64,000 nt of DNA from an uncultured Muribaculaceae bacterium (GTDB taxonomy: Bacteria; Bacteroidota; Bacteroidia; Bacteroidales; Muribaculaceae), in assembly GCA_910578075.1 (NCBI GenBank), contig CAJTPK010000011.1, positions 1-64,000 of the forward strand, given 5' to 3'. The notes beneath the pieces were generated by a model. That model saw nothing but the letters and a program-made list of their open reading frames with translations. It had not been told where the DNA came from and searched no databases. Below, one piece after another: positions 17,156 to 25,066 of the stretch (its first letter is position 1; each line of letters starts with the position of its first letter). A program made the translations under genes and the position numbers.

Positions 17156-20008
17156 TTATCTGCGCGGCGGTCCCATCGGGCCTCTCCCCTGCCCGCCGTG
17201 ATAACCTCTTCGTTCCCCCGGCGGCGGGCCCGGATGATCTCCAAATTCATCAGGACGCTGACGGGTTTTATTTTTCAATGTGTTGAAGGTGTAGGATATT
17301 CCAAACATCACGTAGCGGGTGAGATCGTTGTAACGGCTGTCGGTGATTGTTCCGGCACCCACCGAACGCGATATGTTCTTCTTCTGTCCAAGCAAATCAT
17401 ATGCTCTCACGCTGAGCGTAAGGCTCTTGTCCCGCAGGAGGCTATATGATATCTGCGCGTTCCAGAGCCATGATGTGGAATTGAATCCGTTGGAATAACC
17501 GCTTGTCTTGTCGAAATCTAAATCCGTGTTTACATTGAGGCCAAACGGCAGATACAGACCGGCATCCGCACGGAAACCGTAGGCATGTGTGTACATATTC
17601 TGCTGACCGGCAAGGGTATTGGTAGCCATATTGAATGAATATGTGGGATTCACCGACATCTGGAATACATCGCAGGTGAAAGTTACTCCTGCATTTGGCG
17701 ACAATCTCAGATTCCCCGACCGATTGAAATCCTCATTGATATAACCTGCCATTGAAGAATAGCTCACAAACGCACGCGCTGAAAATCTCCATTTGCGGTT
17801 GCGGAACGGCTGGTTGATCATGAACATTCCCGAACCGGAGAAATTCCCGTTGGCATTGGCATATGTTGTGGTGCGCACACCTGTCTCCGGATTGGATATG
17901 GTCTTGTTGACTATTACATTCTGGGAATACTGCAGACGAAGCATCGCCATCAGAGCCTGTTGTGTATCCTGATTGTAATTATTGAAATGCACATTGGCAG
18001 ATTGTGTGAACGTGGGCTTCAGATCTGGATTTCCCACAGTGATATGAAGCGGGTCGGATACATCTGCCACCGGCTGCAACTGCGTCAACGTAGGCGACGA
18101 CGTGCGGGCACGGTAATCGGCACGTATCGACTTGGTCTTGCTGAATCTATAGCGGAAACGGGCAAACGGCCCTATATTCCACACCCAGCGGGTAGCTATG
18201 TTACGTTCAGATTTGATGAGATCCGTGCTTCCGCTGCTTGAAGGAGAGAAAATCAGACCCGCCTCAAGATTATATTTACTGTTAACCTTCTTATAACCCA
18301 CCTGAAGCTCCTGCGTGGTGAATTTATTTCGGAACCTGTTTGACAAATCTGTGTCAAACACCGCTCCGGCAGGTAAACTTCTGAAATCTTCAGGTATAAA
18401 ACCGTCTGCCTCCTCAGTAACCGGAACATTGTAGGTATCTTTCTCTGCATTATTGAAACGCAACTGCATCCTATACGCCACCTGCAGGAAGTTTCCACGC
18501 TTCACATCTCCCAAGGGTTCTGTCCATGTAAGACGCGCGCTTACCGAATTATTCCATTGGTGATTGTCAAGGAAGCGGTAAAGTGTCTCACTGTCTTCAT
18601 CGGGATTTTTGAGAAGATAGTATTCTATGTCACTCCAGGATGTGGAATGCTGTTTGGTATCGGAAAATTCATAATTCCCCTGCACACTGAAAGATCTTCC
18701 CGGACGCGAAGCAAAATTATGATTGAATATCAACCGGCCCGATGCATTATAACTTGTGCCGTGATTAAATCTCATACTGATATTCTTATTGACGAGATCA
18801 CCGTCAAAGCCGCCGTTACGGAGAAAACTTTCTCCGTTCATCTCAGAATCCCGCTTATTAAAACTGAATTGAGGACGGAAATCAAGGGTATTGTTATCAT
18901 CGATCTTCCACTCCATTCTGAAATCAGCACGAAGGTTATGACCTTCATCATCTGAAGAGGAGCTGTCGCTTTTATATTCATTACGACCGGGCTGAGTATA
19001 TTCGGTATTGGTCAGTGTACTCGCCTTTCTGTCGGAATGAGTGTAGAATACATTACCTCCGACACGGAAACGATCCGTCTTACCGACATTGAAATTCAAA
19101 CCAAGCTGCTGCGAAGCTGTTATACCCCCTGATGGCCCGAAACTGGAGAAACGGCCGCGTCCAGAATCCATAAAACCGAGATCGTTGGTATTGTTGGCAC
19201 CGCCTACAAATGAAATCTGATTGTTGTCTGTAAAGGTAGAGACATTGAACTTACCCTCATAACGTTTATCCGTACCATAACCACCTTCGATTGTCCCAAA
19301 CCAGCCATTCTTCATATTCTTCTTGACAGTAAGATTGATCACAGTCTCCTCCTCACCATCGTCTACACCCGTGATGCGGGCGAGATCACTTTTACGATCT
19401 ACAACCTGCACCTTGTCAACAAGATCAGACGGTAGATTCTTTGTCGCCATCTTCGTATCATCTCCGAAGAATTCCTTACCATCCACAAGAATCTTCGTCA
19501 CTGTTTTTCCTCCTGATGTTATTGTTCCTTCTGAATCCACCTCCACTCCCGGAAGTTTCTTGAGAAGATCTTCAACCGAAGAATTCGCCTGTGTCTTATA
19601 CGAACCGGCATTAAACTCAATGGTATCCTGTTTTGCAACCACAGCTGCCTTAACAGCGGTAATAACCGCATCACCGAGAGTTACAGATGTTTCGGTCATC
19701 TCAATGGTTCCGACATTCAAGGTTGTTGTGGTATCCCTTACTTCTATAATCTTTCGGACATCATCCATACCAACCATTGAAAGGTTGATGACATAATTTC
19801 CGGGTTGGATACGACTGAAAGAATACTCACCTTTGGCATTCGTAATCATATACCCTTTCCTCACGGAGTCCGGATACTGTATGATCTGGGTTGTCACCCC
19901 TTGTAACGGCTGGGATGATGAATCGACAACTTTACCCTTCACGATAGCCGATAATGCCACCGGAGCCATAAAGCACAAAGCAATGAGGATAAACAATAAT
20001 TTCTTCAT
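17156..20008 (-). CDS. TonB-plug outer-membrane beta-barrel protein (OMP_b-brl family)
   Basis: This 950-residue protein starts with a signal peptide ending near APVALSA, then a carboxypeptidase-regulatory-like domain (KGKVVDSSSQPLQGVT, ~23-105), a plug domain (~120-235) and a large beta-barrel with many aromatic strand ends. It resembles the outer membrane beta-barrel family (PF14905 type) rather than SusC, and no SusD partner is adjacent. The mature C-terminus is a low-complexity Pro/Gly/Arg tail (GPPPGERRGYHGG and onward), unusual after the final strand. Role is unknown; nutrient binding or uptake, or envelope maintenance, are possible. It appears to be a single-gene unit. Confidence 0.85.
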   Translation of the reverse strand: MKKLLFILIALCFMAPVALSAIVKGKVVDSSSQPLQGVTTQIIQYPDSVRKGYMITNAKGEYSFSRIQPGNYVINLSMVGMDDVRKIIEVRDTTTTLNVGTIEMTETSVTLGDAVITAVKAAVVAKQDTIEFNAGSYKTQANSSVEDLLKKLPGVEVDSEGTITSGGKTVTKILVDGKEFFGDDTKMATKNLPSDLVDKVQVVDRKSDLARITGVDDGEEETVINLTVKKNMKNGWFGTIEGGYGTDKRYEGKFNVSTFTDNNQISFVGGANNTNDLGFMDSGRGRFSSFGPSGGITASQQLGLNFNVGKTDRFRVGGNVFYTHSDRKASTLTNTEYTQPGRNEYKSDSSSSDDEGHNLRADFRMEWKIDDNNTLDFRPQFSFNKRDSEMNGESFLRNGGFDGDLVNKNISMRFNHGTSYNASGRLIFNHNFASRPGRSFSVQGNYEFSDTKQHSTSWSDIEYYLLKNPDEDSETLYRFLDNHQWNNSVSARLTWTEPLGDVKRGNFLQVAYRMQLRFNNAEKDTYNVPVTEEADGFIPEDFRSLPAGAVFDTDLSNRFRNKFTTQELQVGYKKVNSKYNLEAGLIFSPSSSGSTDLIKSERNIATRWVWNIGPFARFRYRFSKTKSIRADYRARTSSPTLTQLQPVADVSDPLHITVGNPDLKPTFTQSANVHFNNYNQDTQQALMAMLRLQYSQNVIVNKTISNPETGVRTTTYANANGNFSGSGMFMINQPFRNRKWRFSARAFVSYSSMAGYINEDFNRSGNLRLSPNAGVTFTCDVFQMSVNPTYSFNMATNTLAGQQNMYTHAYGFRADAGLYLPFGLNVNTDLDFDKTSGYSNGFNSTSWLWNAQISYSLLRDKSLTLSVRAYDLLGQKKNISRSVGAGTITDSRYNDLTRYVMFGISYTFNTLKNKTRQRPDEFGDHPGPPPGERRGYHGGQGRGPMGPPRR

Positions 20009-20149
20009 TATCTGATTGATGGTCTAATGTGGAGAATTGATTTATTCGCCCGGCAAACGCATAATACGCATTTGCCAAACTAATTTTTAAGACACGTTTT
20101 CTTAAAAATAGTTTAAAACGCCCCTCAAAAAAGTGATTTATCCAACCAC

Positions 20150-20336
20150 CTTAAACGTGTTTACCCTAACCATCATAACCATTGTAACGACCATGATATC
20201 TCTATTTTTGCAAACTGCGGAAACCATTCAAAAGCTTCGCTTTTTTGCTTGACACAAAAGGAACTCCTAACTCCTAACTCCTAACTCCTAACTAAATAGA
20301 CCAAATTTCCAAAGAAACCATAGCTCGGACGCTAAA
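20150..20336. repeat. Fragment of the dispersed intergenic repeat family
   Basis: This gap piece carries AACCAT units, the palindrome CAAAAGCTTCGCTTTT (20229-20244), four to five CCTAACT heptamers (about 20262-20295) and the AAATAGACCAAA module ending in ACCATAGC. All occur in the 1-770 and 9549-9930 repeats. Nothing gene-like lies in 20009-20726. Confidence 0.75.
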
Positions 20337-20337
20337 T

Positions 20338-20515
20338 ATTATTGACTAAATTCCCATAGAAAGCATGCAACAGAAAAGACGTAGCGATTTTGAGATGAAA
20401 GCTCGAAGAGCTGGAACAATTGTAGCCCCACATCGAGAGGGGCAAGGAACGCAGCCCCGCGAAGGTGTGGGGTTGATTACAGCGACGTAGCACGGCTTCG
20501 AAGAAGTCGATCAAA
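20338..20515. repeat. Composite structured repeat, copy 1
   Basis: A TATTGACTAAATTCCCATAGA module (20340 on) precedes a ~115-bp structured element (20398-20515). The element has AGCTCGAAGAGCT, then a GCCCCAC/GTGGGGT stem with a GGGGC/GCCCC inner stem, and ends with GGCTTCGAAGAAGTCGATCAA. A second copy lies at 24650-24768. Open frames reading through it are taken as fortuitous. Confidence 0.75.
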
Positions 20516-20636
20516 TCCCTAATACATATGTTAAAGAAGGTTTAAATCCAAACCCACTTATGTTGTTTTTTGTATAAAATTTGGAGGTATTATCCGCAAA
20601 TGACATTCTATAATAGGCTAATCACAAAAATAATGT

Positions 20637-20644
20637 TAAATTTG
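20637..20644 (+). promoter_or_regulatory. -7 element of the DUF4301 operon
   Basis: TAAATTTG matches TAnnTTTG about 83 bp before the ATG at 20727, implying a leader of about 75 nt. No clear -33 element. Confidence 0.5.
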
Positions 20645-20726
20645 CATCATCGGAATAGTTTTAAGAAACTATTTATTAGATATACTCTAACTGCTATCTG
20701 CATATAACTCATAAATTTTACATAAG

Positions 20727-22253
20727 ATGAAACTTGAAGAAATCGACATTGAGACATTAAATGAGAAAGGGATATCCGAAGAGAAACTCCGCGAGGAGCT
20801 TAAAATGCTCTCCGAGGGATTTCCTTATCTTAAAATAGAGGCTCCCGCAACTGTGGGTCACGGAATATCTGCCATGACTGAAGAGATGAAAGCGACTGCC
20901 GTGAAATGCTGGGATGAATTTCTGGCTGCCGGCGGTGCGGTGATGAAAATGGTTCCAGCCAGTGGGGCCGCGTCAAGGATGTTCAAAGACATTTTCTCGT
21001 TTGTCAATGGGAAAAAGGATAAACCGGATAATGACTTCATGAAGCATTTCTTCGAGAATATCGAGAACTTCGCTTTTTTCCACAGACTCAATTTCATTTG
21101 TCTTTCACTTTATGGCAAGAGTGTAGATTCCCTTATTAAGGAAAAACGATATAAGGATATAGCACAGGCTCTTATTGGCAAGGAGGGTCTCAACTATGGA
21201 TACCTTCCCAAAGCTCTTCTTCAGTTCCACAAAGTAATAGGCACATCGCGCACTGCGCTTGAGGAGCATCTGGCTGAAGGCGCTATGTACGCATCGGGGA
21301 AAGATAAGAAAGTGAATGTGCATTTCACTGTTTCTCAAGAGCATCTCCCTCTCGTGCAGGCTAAAGTAGAGGAAGCTGCCGCACATCTCGGACACAAGTT
21401 CGGTGTGACATATGACATAACCTATAGCGTGCAGAAACCGTCCACTGATACTGTAGCATCAAATCTCGACGGAACACCCTATCGTGAGAATGGCAAACTA
21501 TTCTTCCGTCCTGGTGGACACGGCGCTCTTATCGAAAATCTCAACGACCTTTCATCGGACGTTATCTTTATAAAAAATATCGACAATGTCGTGCCCGATG
21601 AAAGAAGAGAGTCTACGGTTGAATACAAGAAAATCTTAGGTGGTATCTTAGTTGCTACCAAACAACGCATCAATGAATATTGCAAGAAGCTCGACAAGGG
21701 TGTGCCTTCAAAGGAGGAGCTTGACGAGATGCTTCATTTCACAAGAAATGTGCTTTGCATAACCAACGATGGCGCTGATTCAATGGATGATGCTGCAAAG
21801 GCAACCTACCTTTTCAATAAACTCGACCGACCCACACGCGTATGCGGCATGGTGAAAAACGAAGGTGAACCCGGTGGCGGTCCTTACCTTGCCTATAATC
21901 CTGACGGCACCGTTTCTCCCCAGATTCTGGAGGCATCCCAGATAGATTCCAAGAATAAAGAGGCGTTGAAGATGATGAAAAACGCAACCCATTTCAATCC
22001 GGTTGATCTTGTAGTGTCAATCACCGACTACAAGGGTGAGAAATTCAATCTTCCGCAATATGTTGACAAAGCCACGGGCTTCATTTCGCAGAAAAGCCGT
22101 GAGGGTGTCGAGATTAAAGCTCTCGAACTTCCCGGACTCTGGAATGGAGCGATGAGCGACTGGAACACAATCCTTGTTGAGGTGCCTGCTGACACCTTCA
22201 ACCCCGTGAAAACTGTCAACGATCTTCTGAGAGATGCTCATCAACCCAAATAA
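20727..22253 (+). CDS. DUF4301 family protein
   Basis: The 508-residue product has no signal peptide and looks cytoplasmic. It matches the DUF4301 family of Bacteroidetes by the segments KMVPASGAASRMFKD, FRPGGHGALIENLNDL and CGMVKNEGEPGGGPY. These glycine-rich motifs resemble a nucleotidyltransferase-type sugar-nucleotide binding fold, so an activity on a phosphorylated or nucleotide-linked metabolite is possible, but no activity is established to my knowledge. It is the first gene of a likely three-gene unit: a lipoprotein gene starts 12 bp later and an alpha/beta hydrolase follows. Confidence 0.85.
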   Translation: MKLEEIDIETLNEKGISEEKLREELKMLSEGFPYLKIEAPATVGHGISAMTEEMKATAVKCWDEFLAAGGAVMKMVPASGAASRMFKDIFSFVNGKKDKPDNDFMKHFFENIENFAFFHRLNFICLSLYGKSVDSLIKEKRYKDIAQALIGKEGLNYGYLPKALLQFHKVIGTSRTALEEHLAEGAMYASGKDKKVNVHFTVSQEHLPLVQAKVEEAAAHLGHKFGVTYDITYSVQKPSTDTVASNLDGTPYRENGKLFFRPGGHGALIENLNDLSSDVIFIKNIDNVVPDERRESTVEYKKILGGILVATKQRINEYCKKLDKGVPSKEELDEMLHFTRNVLCITNDGADSMDDAAKATYLFNKLDRPTRVCGMVKNEGEPGGGPYLAYNPDGTVSPQILEASQIDSKNKEALKMMKNATHFNPVDLVVSITDYKGEKFNLPQYVDKATGFISQKSREGVEIKALELPGLWNGAMSDWNTILVEVPADTFNPVKTVNDLLRDAHQPK

Positions 22254-22265
22254 TCGCAACGTGAT

Positions 22266-22964
22266 ATGAAGAAAATCACAATAGCTATCCTGCCTGCATT
22301 GCTGCTCGCCTCTTGCGCGGGCGGCAATGCCGACAAGGATAAGGCAAAGAATGATTACCGTCAGGCTCTCGCCGATTCCATTACAGCGGCGCAAAGAAAT
22401 GTAGACTCTTGTGAAAACCGCCTTAAGGTAATGACCGACAATGTCAACCAGTGGATGCGTGATTTCACGGTTGTCAACAACTCGCGTGAAGTGGAAGGAT
22501 ATTATATTTTCAACGGATGGCAAAATAGATACCCTTTGCAGTCCACCGGTATGGTAGCCCGGATTTCAAACGGTGAAAGACTTGAACTTATAGCCGCACT
22601 CAAAGGCTCCACATTTAATGCTGTCATGGTGGAAAGTGGTGAAAAATCCGCCACAACGGCGGTTGTGCCACATGACCAGGCTCTCAACTATAGAAGAGAG
22701 GGATTGAACACAGTCATGTTTGCAGGAGCGGAAGCGGATTCTGTAGCACAGATGATCGCTGACAACGAATTGAATGTTGTAAAGATTATATTCCTGGAGA
22801 ATGGCAAACCCAAGGGCAGTTGGCAAATCCCCGAAGATTATAAGAAGATGATCTCAGCTACGTGGATGCTCTATTCCTCACGGCAGCAACAGATGCGTCT
22901 TGAGGCAGAGATGAAAAAAGAGTTCAAAAAAATTGAGATCCTCAGAACTCATTTAGATAAATAA
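22266..22964 (+). CDS. Lipoprotein of unknown function with coiled-coil ends
   Basis: The 232-residue product has lipobox LASC (Cys17). Charged helical stretches occur after the anchor (~25-65) and at the C-terminus (RQQQMRLEAEMKKEFKKIE), both with coiled-coil character, around a central beta-rich region. I recognise no family. It sits between the DUF4301 gene (12-bp gap) and a secreted hydrolase gene (11-bp gap), so it is very probably co-transcribed with both. Confidence 0.75.
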   Translation: MKKITIAILPALLLASCAGGNADKDKAKNDYRQALADSITAAQRNVDSCENRLKVMTDNVNQWMRDFTVVNNSREVEGYYIFNGWQNRYPLQSTGMVARISNGERLELIAALKGSTFNAVMVESGEKSATTAVVPHDQALNYRREGLNTVMFAGAEADSVAQMIADNELNVVKIIFLENGKPKGSWQIPEDYKKMISATWMLYSSRQQQMRLEAEMKKEFKKIEILRTHLDK

Positions 22965-22975
22965 ATCAACAGCGC

Positions 22976-24025
22976 ATGAAGAAACTTCTGATCCCGATGA
23001 TGCTTATTCTCGGTGCGGCATTCGCATCGGGTGAGTGGCATTTTCCTGAAAAATACACCGGTCCGGTGACTCCGACCACCGACACCACATGGCATCCGGA
23101 TATTCTTGAAGGGTATGAGGCAAGGTATGTCAATCATGGAGAGGCTTTCGATGGTCCTTGCAGATCCACTATAATCCGCAAGCTCGCACCGAATAAATCC
23201 CGGAAAGCATATCTCTATGTTCATGGATTCAACGACTATTTCTTTCAGAAAGAGATGGGAGAACTGTTCGTGGATTCGGGATACAATTTCTATGCTGTAG
23301 ACCTGCGCAGATATGGCCGTAGCTGGCAACCATGGCAATATCCTTTCAACGTCAGGAAACAGAAGGAGTATTTCGAAGATATAGATTCGGCTCTATCTCA
23401 GATCCGACGAGACGGCAATACCGACATTACCCTGTCGGGACACAGCACCGGAGGTCTGACGGTCGCATACATGGCAGCCATGAAAGGCGCTCGTGTAGGC
23501 GTTAACCGCGTAGTTACTGACAGTCCGTTTCTCGAATGGAATTTCTCGGCACTGATGAGGAATGTCGGAGCTCCGATGATTGAGCTGCTAAGTAAAATTT
23601 CACCCAACAGCAAAGTAAAGCAGGCACATTGCGATGGATATGCATATTCTCTGTTAAAAGAATATGATGGTGAATGGACTTATGACACAGATTGGAAAAT
23701 GATATATTCTCCTCCTGTCACTTTCAGTTGGGTTGGATCAATCAATCATGCTCAATCTGAACTGATGAAAAAGGCATCACATATCACAGTTCCGATACTC
23801 GTAATGCATAGCACCCGAAAAATCTCCGGATGCAACTACACACCGGAGTTCCAGACGGGAGATGCAGTTCTTGATCCGGCTATGATTCAGAAACGCGGTG
23901 AAAAACTCGGGCATGTCCGTGAGGTTTGTGCCATAGACAGCGGCATACACGACCTCATCCTTTCCCCCTCGCCCCACCGAGAAGCCGCCTATGATACAAT
24001 CTTCAGATTCATCCGCACCCATTAA
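22976..24025 (+). CDS. Secreted alpha/beta hydrolase (serine lysophospholipase-like)
   Basis: The 349-residue protein has a short signal peptide (ending near AAFASG) and an alpha/beta hydrolase core. The oxyanion strand YLYVHGFNDY, the nucleophile elbow G-H-S157-T-G-G and a late D-S-G-I-H-D segment that would supply the catalytic His are visible. This matches the Hydrolase_4 group, whose members cleave lysophospholipids or monoacylglycerols; the real substrate is not known. It is the last gene of the 20727-24025 unit and is followed by a long stem-loop. Confidence 0.85.
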   Translation: MKKLLIPMMLILGAAFASGEWHFPEKYTGPVTPTTDTTWHPDILEGYEARYVNHGEAFDGPCRSTIIRKLAPNKSRKAYLYVHGFNDYFFQKEMGELFVDSGYNFYAVDLRRYGRSWQPWQYPFNVRKQKEYFEDIDSALSQIRRDGNTDITLSGHSTGGLTVAYMAAMKGARVGVNRVVTDSPFLEWNFSALMRNVGAPMIELLSKISPNSKVKQAHCDGYAYSLLKEYDGEWTYDTDWKMIYSPPVTFSWVGSINHAQSELMKKASHITVPILVMHSTRKISGCNYTPEFQTGDAVLDPAMIQKRGEKLGHVREVCAIDSGIHDLILSPSPHREAAYDTIFRFIRTH

Positions 24026-24060
24026 CCGGATAATCTACAGATAATCTTATTACAAAATTT

Positions 24061-24115
24061 ATCCGTAAACATAAGCCGATGCACAAGGGATGTGCATCGG
24101 CTTATATTTACGGAT
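24061..24115. terminator. Long stem-loop after the hydrolase gene
   Basis: ATAAGCCGATGCAC (24071-24084) pairs exactly with GTGCATCGGCTTAT (24092-24105) around a 7-nt loop, and flanking ATCCGTAAA / TTTACGGAT extend the stem. It ends the plus-strand operon and could also act on the minus strand. Confidence 0.75.
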
Positions 24116-24124
24116 TATATCAAA

Positions 24125-24153
24125 AAAAGGATTCTTCAATGAAGAATCCTTTT
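24125..24153 (-). terminator. Intrinsic terminator of tRNA-His
   Basis: A perfect inverted repeat AAAAGGATTCTTC-(3 nt)-GAAGAATCCTTTT, followed on the minus strand by a run of seven T. It starts 3 nt after the tRNA 3' end. Confidence 0.85.
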
Positions 24154-24155
24154 AG

Positions 24156-24230
<75 letters not shown>

Positions 24231-24341
24231 ATGTGCTTTCCTTAAAAGCGATGCAAAGTTACAACTATTTTTTCATTCCTCCAAATTTTCCGATGATTTT
24301 TTCACCACTTTTTTCAGAACCATAGTATATATACATTAATT

Positions 24342-24642
24342 ATTGACCAGAGCCCCACAGATCCATAGCATGGACGCAATATTTATTGACCAAAGTCCCA
24401 CAGATCCATAGCATAGACACAATATTTGTTGACCAGAGCCCCACAGATCCATAGCATGGACGCAATATTTATTGGCCAGAGCCCCACAGATCCACAGCAT
24501 GGACGCAAAATTTGTTGACCAAAGCCCCATAGACCCATAGCATAGACACAATATTTGTTGACCAGAGCCCCATAGACCCACAGCATAGACGCAATATTTA
24601 TTGGCCGGAGATTCATAGATTCATAGCATGGAGGCGGAGGTT
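24342..24642. repeat. 43-bp tandem repeat array, seven copies
   Basis: Six good copies of a 43-bp unit start at 24342, 24385, 24428, 24471, 24514 and 24557, and a seventh, decaying copy at 24600. The unit begins ATTGACCAGAGCCCCACAGA and continues TCCATAGCATGGACGCAATA-TTT. Copies differ at scattered positions (GACC/GGCC, ATGGACG/ATAGACA) and there are no unique spacers, so this is a satellite, not a CRISPR. Frames running through it give Trp/Cys/Leu-rich nonsense and are not called. Confidence 0.92.
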
Positions 24643-24649
24643 CGCGAAG

Positions 24650-24768
24650 AAAGCTCGAAGAGCTGGAACAATTGTAACCCCACATCGAGCGGGGCAAGGG
24701 ACGCAGCCCTCGCGAAGGTGTGGGGTTACCCAAGGCACCGCAAACGGCTTCGAAGAAGTCGACCAATT
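24650..24768. repeat. Composite structured repeat, copy 2
   Basis: This copy matches 20398-20515: AGCTCGAAGAGCTGGAACAA, then the stem AACCCCAC (24676-24683) / GTGGGGTT (24720-24727) with an inner GGGGC stem, and GGCTTCGAAGAAGTCGACCAA. It is bracketed by the 43-bp array on the left and an inverted single module at 24799-24830 on the right. The rest of 24831-25020 is AT-rich with no visible gene. Confidence 0.8.
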
Positions 24769-24798
24769 ATATCGTGATACCCAGGTTTCAGCCTCTTT

Positions 24799-24830
24799 GC
24801 TATGGTCCTGTGGGACTCTGGTCAATAATA
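24799..24830. repeat. Inverted single copy of the array module
   Basis: GCTATGGTCCTGTGGGACTC and the following TGGTCAATAA are close to the reverse complement of the array unit's first half. The module therefore flanks the structured element as an imperfect terminal inverted repeat. Confidence 0.65.
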
Positions 24831-25024
24831 AGACAGTAAGGTGGTCAAAATTAGCTATGGTCTATTGTGTGGAAAACATATTTTAATAAGAAATGTCAAA
24901 ACTATTTTGTCGGTTGCTTTGTTATATTGATACGATTATTGTATTTGCACTGTGTTTTATTCATGGTATTAGAAAGAAATTTTTAATGCTTAAGCTAAGT
25001 CGGAATTGTGAAATCCCGGCTTAG

Positions 25025-25058
25025 TTTGTTTTTATTTGAGTGTTTTTTACTAACTTTG
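25025..25058 (+). promoter_or_regulatory. Promoter of the putative porin gene
   Basis: TTTG (25025-25028) and TAACTTTG (25051-25058) are 22 bp apart and match the Bacteroidetes consensus. The -7 element ends only 8 bp before the ATG at 25067, so the leader is very short. Confidence 0.65.
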
Positions 25059-25066
25059 TCTTCATT

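Noticed and set aside
24342..24642. CRISPR array
   Set aside because: The 43-bp units are contiguous, with no unique spacers, and no cas genes are in the window.
24336..24766. Minus-strand open frames rich in Trp, Cys and Leu
   Set aside because: They read through the 43-bp satellite and structured core. The unit length is not a multiple of three and the frame gives no sensible protein.
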